A stretch of 64,000 bases of DNA from Apus apus (taxonomy: Eukaryota; Chordata; Aves; Apodiformes; Apodidae): positions 15,110,001 through 15,174,000 of the forward strand of contig NC_067290.1 of NCBI RefSeq assembly GCF_020740795.1. The letters run 5' to 3'. The translations under genes and the position numbers were made by a program. The notes beneath the pieces are model-generated. The model had not been told where the DNA came from. It was given only the letters and a program-made list of their open reading frames with translations, and searched no databases. Each line of letters begins with the position of its first letter. Within the stretch, counting starts at the first letter, position 1. Shown here piece by piece: positions 58,001 through 64,000 of the stretch.

Positions 58001-59580
58001 AATTTATTTGTATTGAGATGCTTGAAGATGAAGATGAGCATAAGGTGGCCTTTTTCAGAAGTGCCTTGCTGACCAATTCCCTTGTCAATTAAGTGCCAAA
58101 AGACTCCTAATTGCACAGTCCCTCCGGAGCCCTGGGTTGTCCTCAAACTGTGCTTTAGCTTTGGACCAGGAAGCTTCAGCCCACGCTGCCTGTGTGTTTG
58201 CATCCGCCTCCTCTCCACCTGGATGCATGCATGAATCTTGATGGTGTCTTGACATGCAGCATGGCCATGGACGTGTGACAGCTCCTGCACCCTGAGCCAC
58301 TCCTGGTCCTCCAGAGGTGCCTAAGGAGACTTCATCTCCCACCATTCTCTGTTTCCCCCCCAGATCAGACCCTGGCTGGTACACCATGTTGCAGCCTCCC
58401 ACAGGATGCTTTGCAGGCTTCTCGTTTCATCTGTGTGCAGGCTGTGCTGTTCCAAACCAAACCAGGGCTGCTGCTCCCACCCTCGCCGTGGGAGCTGGGT
58501 GGCAAGCTGTCCCTGCCTTGCTGCAAGAGCAATCAGCAATAGTCCTGCTTTAAAAAACAACCGCAAAACTTCAAAAGAAGCCATATATTTGTATTCATCC
58601 TACACTCCACTAGCCAGTTTGAGGTGATGCGGGAAGCCTTCTCCCTGTGGTAACTTTAGCTATTTTTCATGTCTCAGCAGCTCTTCCAGGATTTGCTGAG
58701 CTTTCCTTGCTCTCCTACAGCTGTTCCTGCCTTCCCAGCAGTGTCCCAGCTCCCCACCACAGCTTGCACTTCCTTCTGTTCTCTAGCCGAGGGCTGCCTT
58801 CTAGCACTGCTGCTTCTCTTGGATCAGAATGTCACTTTAATTGCAGGGAACGTGGCTTTGGCAGGTTTCAGTGTGACAATGTAGAACACAAGATGTGCCC
58901 CCTGGAGAGCTCCTCCAGAGCAGATCCAGGAGGCAAGGAGGGGAAGGGGTGTTTTGCTGACTGGCTGATTCCATGAGGCAACGGCTCTTCGTCTGCAGGC
59001 GGTGCTTGTGAAGTGAAGGCACGTAAGGACACTCTGGGGCAGGTCACTGACAGCTGGAGGGAGAGGCTAGGCTGTTGCTGTGTTCCTCCAGGATAAGCCA
59101 GTAGCACCCATTAATGAGACCCTTCTTCATCCCGTCAGCAATCCTGGCACCCAGCCTCTCTGTTAGCCTGATTAACACAGTACCTTCGTTACCCAATTCC
59201 AGCTTTGGTTATTTTTATACTCATCTGGTTCTGGCTGTAGTGGTGGCTGCAAAAGACAGAGGAGGGAGCTGTGACCCTGGCCTTGAGGTGCATCTGCTGG
59301 GGGTTGGCTTCATGAGAGGTGGCTCTGGGGCAGATCCCTGCCTTGGGCTCTTGGGGGAGAAGAGCTCCTGCCATAGGCTTGCTGTCTTGCTCTTCCCTGT
59401 TATTTCCTGTTCTTTTGGGGCATGTCCAGTTTTGTAGAATATGAAGTACACATTTTGGGCAACTTAGAGAAAACTCATGCTCCTTTTCTCCTCTGATTTC
59501 CTGTGAGCTTGGCTTCTCATTTTTAGCTAGTTGTGCATCCTGTTGTCTCATACCAGAGGAGGAGGATGAGTTGCACCTTC
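55004..59580 (+). other. BSN: BSN intron 2 segment
   Basis: 4.6 kb. No exon recognised. AT-rich block at 55950-56150 (see findings); a 9-bp perfect hairpin at 57892-57915 is listed among rejected items. Confidence 0.7.
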
Positions 59581-59581
59581 T

Positions 59582-59964
59582 AGAACACAAGTCTTGGGAG
59601 GAGCAACTGAGGGAACTGGGGTTGTGTAGGCTGGAGAAAGGAGGCTGAAGGGAAACCTTATGCTGAAAGGAAGTTGTAGAGAGGTGGGGATTGGTCTCTT
59701 CTCCCAGGTAACAAGTGATAGGACAAGAGGAAGTTGTCTCACATTGCACTATTGCCAGGGAGTTTTAGATTGGATAGTAGGAACAATTTATTCACTGAAA
59801 GGGTTGTCAGGCCCTGGAACAGGCTGCCCAGGGAAACAGCAGAGTGTCATGTAGACATGGTGCAGAAGGAAGTGGTTTAGTGGTAGACTTGGCAGTGCTG
59901 GATTAACAGTTGGCCCTGGTGATCTGAAAGGTCTTTTCCAACCAAAACAATACTATGATTCTGC
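59582..59964 (+). mobile_element. CR1 LINE 3' end, well preserved
   Basis: AGAACACAAGTCTTGGGAGG, AGGCTGGAGAAAGGAGGCTG, AACAAGTGATAGGACAAGAG, TTAGATTGGATAGTAGGAAC, GGAACAGGCTGCCCAGGGAA and GGTCTTTTCCAACC follow the CR1 consensus order, ending with the tail-like CTATGATTCTG. Sense orientation. Confidence 0.94.
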
Positions 59965-61365
59965 TAAACAAAGCTTGTTTGCTTCGTCCTGTTCAAAGGG
60001 CCTCACCTTGGATGGGATTGACTGTGTTTGATTTGAGATGACTTGGGAGCTGTTCTTCCTTTCCAGCCCAAAATAATCACTTAAAACAAGTCAGATGAGC
60101 TGCATCCCTGAAGTGCCCCTTGGCCTCCTCTGTTAGAGGGTCCTATAGCTGGCAAGGTCAGGTGACTTTGGTGACAGTGAGGTGTTGGAAGTGGATAGAG
60201 CTAGAGAGGAACCATTCAGTCTGAAGTCTTTAAAGTCTTAAATCTGGCCATCTAGTGCTCTCCTTTGCCATTTGTGTTGTAGGAGAAAATCCTGGGGGTC
60301 ACCTCCAAGTGATCCAAAATAACCAACCCTCAGCAGGGACAGAATTATTCTTCAATATAATCCTAAATTTTGGCTTTAAGAGATCTTGACCATTCAGTTC
60401 AGAAGTCCTTCTGCTTACAGCTCATTTTAAAGTTTCTCCTGGCTACTGCAAAGGCTGAACTCTATACTTAGGATACTTTCAGAGCTGTATTGTCTTACCT
60501 CAGGAGAACAAAACCACCTGCACATTACTAGCACTCCCTTGCATCTCCTGGTAACAAATCCAGGGAACGGACTGTTTCCACAGTTTCCTAAAATAGGTGG
60601 TGTTAGAATAACTTTAGCCTTGTAAGCTCAAGCTGTCTCTGATGTTTCAGATCATTTTTATCTGGGTGGTTTTCTGGAGGGATGGGTGCACTGCAGCACA
60701 CAGGGATGCTCTCTGGTTCCCTGTGGGTACCTGTGGACAACCCTGCTCTCCTGTACTGCACCCCTTTGCAGAGGGCCAGGATCTGGCCCACCACACCTGG
60801 ACCCACCTACAATTCATATTGGTGTTTAAATTCTGCCCTGGACACAGGCAACATGTGCTTTCTATGTTCCTACTTCCAGTTGTTTGTTGTTTTGTTGTTT
60901 GTTGTTGTTGAGGTTTTTTTTAGGGAAATGCTGATTTGCACGTTTTCATGCCTGATATGATTTGCAAATGGTCAGTGCTGGCAGCTGCAGGGACAGCATC
61001 CAGAGGGGGAGGCACATCTGGCAGCCCTGCATGGTCTGCAGGTTGCAGACCTGGCTACATGTTAGGGAATAGCAGGATTTGGGAAAGGGGTTAGAAGAGC
61101 AGCCTTGAATGTTGCTGGGGTCTGGTGGCGGTAGGTGTGTGGGGCAGGGCTGGGCTGGTCAGGGGTTGGGTGCAGTCATACCAGTGAAGACTGGATGGTT
61201 CAAACTTGCAAAGCTTCCAAGATCAAGAGGGGTATAAAATACCCTGTAGATGAAGGGCCTGTGAGCTTTACCTCCTGAGTCTTCTGCTGAGCCCAACAGC
61301 ATGTGTATAATTTGCTGTAATGGTTAGAAACATCTGCTGTTAAAAGTGATGCTTAATATATTTGG
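59965..61365 (+). other. BSN: BSN intron 2 segment
   Basis: 1.4 kb. (TTG)n-like tract at 60885-60911. No gene recognised. Confidence 0.7.
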
Positions 61366-61369
61366 CTTC

Positions 61370-62830
61370 CAGTTCCAGTCATTAGTTCTTTTCATGCCTT
61401 TTTCTGCCTAATTAAGAACCTTTTAGTACCTGATATTGTTTCCCCTGAATGTGCTGCTATATCGTAATCAAGTCACTTCTTAATCTTCTCTTTGATAAAC
61501 GAAAAAGATCAACCTCTTTAATTCTCTCACTTCAGACATTTTCTGCATCCCTAGGATCACTCTTGCAGATCCGGTCTGTATCTCCCGCAGCGTTTTACTG
61601 ATCTCTTTAAAATGTCGGTGCAGAACTGTTGAGGCTCTGGAAGGAGTCCCTCAGTGCTGGAAGAGGAGGCTGAGCTTCCTCACTCCTGCCTCTAGCTCTG
61701 GACTTCCCAGGTGGAGTGAGCACAGGTTTGCCAGGCAGCAGAATCTCATCTTCATTGATATTTATTGTTTTACGAACATCTGCCGCAAAGTGGTGGTGGC
61801 CACAGTGAGATCCTCAAGTGGTGCTGAATCCTTGTCTCCCAGCTCAGCCAGGTAACTGGTCTGAAACCCATTTTGCATCTTCACTATTATAGTGCTTTTT
61901 TCCCACCACCTCAGGCATTGCTAGGTCAAAACACCTTTTGGACATCGAGGATATTGCTTCTGTGCATCACCAATATAAAATGTGCAAAGAATCAAATCAG
62001 GTTTGCTTGCCATAACCTATTTTCCCTAAACCCACATTGACTGGCCTGAATGCAGGCCCTTCAGTGCTCTGCTGTGTGAGTCCAGTGCTGTCTTTCTGTC
62101 CCAGGCAGATGTCTGGCTAGCTGTCCCCTTTGGGCTGTACTTCAGCCTCCTTGGATATTCAAGCAGAAGACACTTCCGGTCTTCTAAAATTTCCTCTTAA
62201 AAGTGAACATCAGCACACAGCAGTTTTCTTAGCTCTCTTAGATCTCTTGGATGCAAAATTATTCAGATCTGCCAAATTTAAATCTTCTGGTGCTGGTAGA
62301 TATTGTTGAATGTTCTTCTCCAATGCTAATAAGTTGGAAATGCTTCATCCTCGTAATGAGTGTTATCCTGCTTCGTCCCAAATGTTCAGTGACAGTAATT
62401 ACAGCACTTCTGCCACATCGCTCTCATTAACAGCTTTCCCATCTCCACCCAGTGATGGACCTCTGTCCTTTCCAGGCTGACTTTTGTCCCTGATGCCCTC
62501 CATCAATCCTTCCTTGCTCCCCAAGAGAATTCTGCCTGAAGCTCCTTTGTTTTCATGTGGTTTAAGCACCTCACAACTTCTCAGCTGACCTTGGTATGCT
62601 GAGCTCAGATATTTGTGGATTTTCTATTTCTGATGGCACCTTTCATTTTGCAGAGCAGCCAGCTTCATTCTTAGCTGGCTTCCTTCATTCTTCATTGAGG
62701 CATCAGTTCAGTTTCACAGCTATTATCTACATCCCCATTTTCTTTCATTTTTCCTTATTTCCCCCAGTTATATTTCCTGGAGTGATGAAGATGAGCAGGC
62801 TCAGAGCAGCCCATCTCAGGCAATTCAAGA
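61370..62830 (-). mobile_element. Long ancient CR1-like LINE relic (reverse orientation)
   Basis: Successive + strand pieces TCAAGTCACTTCTTAATCTT, TTTAATTCTCTCACTTCAG, CAGGTAACTGGTCTGAAACC, ACACCTTTTGGACATCGAGG, CCCACATTGACTGGCC and TTCTGCCACATCGCTCTC, then AGTGATGGACC, keep the order of the reverse-complemented CR1 ORF2 (reverse transcriptase and flank) found in turtles, crocodilians and birds. No intact frame is left. The boundaries and the right-hand part beyond 62520 are uncertain. Confidence 0.5.
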
Positions 62831-62843
62831 GCTCACATCTTTA

Positions 62844-62856
62844 CCCCCCCCCCCCT
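62844..62856 (+). repeat. C13 homopolymer
   Basis: Thirteen C in a row between TTTA and TTATTTT. Confidence 0.85.
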
Positions 62857-63210
62857 TATTTTAGGGTATAACGATGACTTCAGCATTCCCAGAAGGTGAG
62901 CTGGGACTTGAATTTCCAGCCATTTTTGGTTTTTCTCTTCTCACTGATAGACATTTCATTTGGCTATGTACCCAGTCTGTTAGCAGCAATGAAGAAGCAA
63001 TAGGGAAAATTATACTTTTCCTATTCTTGCCCCTATTTCTGTGCTGTTTTCTGAGCATCTTCCCCCTGTGCGATGGGTCTGCAGGCAAGAAAAGGAGCAT
63101 TTAGAGGACAATGATGCAAGCCAAATAGTCCACCATTTTTTCTAATTCTATGTCTTATTTGCCCAGTTCTCCACCAAGTCAAAACTTTGAGGAGCTGATT
63201 TAGTAAAGAT

Positions 63211-63625
63211 TTCATAGAATGGTTTGGGTTGGAAGGGACCTTAAAGATCATCAAGTCCCAACCTCCCTGCATGGGCAGGGATAACTTCTAAGTAGACCAG
63301 GTTGCTTAAAGTCCTGTCCAACCTGGCCTTGGACACTTCCAGGGATGGCACAGCACAGCTTCTCTGGGCAAGATGCTCCAGTGTCTCACCACCTTCACAC
63401 TAAAGAATTTCTTCCTAATGTCTAACCTAAATCTCCCCTCTTCCAGTTTAAAACCATTACCCCTTCTCCTATCACTCCAAGCCCTTGTAAAAAGTCTGTC
63501 CCCAGATTTCTCGTAGGAAACTATAAGGTCTCCCCAGAGCCTTCTCTTCTTCAGGCTGAACTCTCTCAGCCTGTGTTCATAGGAGAGATCGGGCCCTCTG
63601 ATCAGGCTCTACTGTCCTCCTTTGT
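63211..63625 (-). mobile_element. CR1 LINE 3' end, well preserved (minus orientation)
   Basis: Starts with the reverse-complemented tail and 3' end TTCATAGAATGGTTTGGGTT, GGAAGGGACCTTAAAGATCA, then TGGCCTTGGACACTTCCAGG, ATTTCTTCCTAATGTCTAAC, CTTCTCTTCTTCAGGCTGAA and GTGTTCATAGGAGAGATC. This is the full usual 0.4-kb truncated CR1 unit, about 400 bp. Confidence 0.95.
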
Positions 63626-64000
63626 CTTTCCTGGGAGAAGGATCTTTGGTGAGGCAACCTGGCCCTTCCTCTTTACTGTCTTGCCTTCAGGATTGTTTAA
63701 GTCATCTTTGATTTGTGTAATCCACATGTCATGTCATTGGTTGCATCTGTAGAGGCTGGTCAGACAATCTGTGATAATCCCAACCAAATTCACATTTCAA
63801 ATGTGCACTCTTGGAGCACACCACCCTGCTGTGTTTCCTGCAGTTTTCCCTGCTCCTCAGGACAGGTGTTCCTTAGCAGTTCCTCACCAAGTCACCAAGG
63901 GCAATATGATGGTTTCTATCCCACCTGAAAGCCCTCTGGCTTTTTTCTGTCTCGGTCATGTAAGCCAAGTTTATTGTGGAAAGTGAGAAAGCTTCAACAA
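63626..64000 (+). other. BSN: BSN intron 2, window end
   Basis: 375 bases with nothing recognised. BSN exon 3 is not reached. Confidence 0.75.

Noticed and set aside
63211-63625. Possible coding remnants in the terminal CR1
   Set aside because: The copy covers only the 3' untranslated part and the last part of the element; there is no reverse transcriptase frame.
1-64000. CRISPR arrays, tRNA or rRNA genes, operons or phage-like systems
   Set aside because: No spaced direct repeats of the right form, no tRNA or rRNA sequence recognised, and the window is intron-rich vertebrate DNA.

Overview
This is vertebrate nuclear DNA and almost certainly avian. Coding sequence is split by GT-AG introns, the dispersed repeats are CR1 LINE 3' ends (several with the typical ATTCTGTG-type tails), no Alu/L1/B-type mammalian repeats are visible, and both recognisable genes match vertebrate proteins. 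I cannot name the species from sequence alone.

Two genes are supported, both on the + strand. (1) TRAIP, the RING-type E3 ubiquitin ligase of DNA replication and repair, is complete from its start codon at 119 to its stop at 19345-19347. I reconstruct 15 coding exons; their lengths sum to 1395 nt, giving 464 aa plus stop, with every splice phase consistent. The protein has a RING-H2 finger, a long coiled-coil region, a basic patch and a C-terminal PCNA-interacting (PIP) motif. The last intron has the hallmarks of a minor-spliceosome (U12-type) intron. (2) BSN (Bassoon), a giant presynaptic active-zone scaffold, begins at 21847. Only coding exons 1 and 2 (190 codons) lie in the window: the myristoylation-type N-terminus, a Pro/Gly/Ala-rich segment and the first half of the first Piccolo/Bassoon zinc finger. 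The remaining exons must lie beyond position 64000.

Layout: 1-118 TRAIP promoter/5' leader (ETS palindrome, CDE/CHR-like element, C14 tract); 119-19347 TRAIP coding span; about 19348-19625 its 3' UTR with AATAAA; 19626-21300 short intergenic DNA; 21300-22450 the BSN CpG-island promoter, which carries seven same-orientation ATTGG (inverted CCAAT) boxes partly built from degenerate tandem duplications, GC boxes with G-quadruplex potential, and small upstream ORFs; 22017-41931 BSN intron 1; 41932-42331 BSN exon 2; 42332-64000 the start of BSN intron 2. The introns hold at least seven young-to-middle-aged CR1 fragments, three very old CR1-like relics, a compound pentanucleotide array next to a CR1 tail, homopolymer tracts, and a few AT-rich homeobox-motif-rich blocks that look like candidate conserved noncoding elements.

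The two genes do not form a pathway: TRAIP acts in replication, crosslink repair and mitosis in dividing cells, BSN in neuronal synapses. They are simply head-to-tail neighbours about 2.2 kb apart. No bacterial-type system, tRNA, rRNA, CRISPR array or intact transposon was found. The many other open frames are best explained as chance, especially across the GC-rich island.
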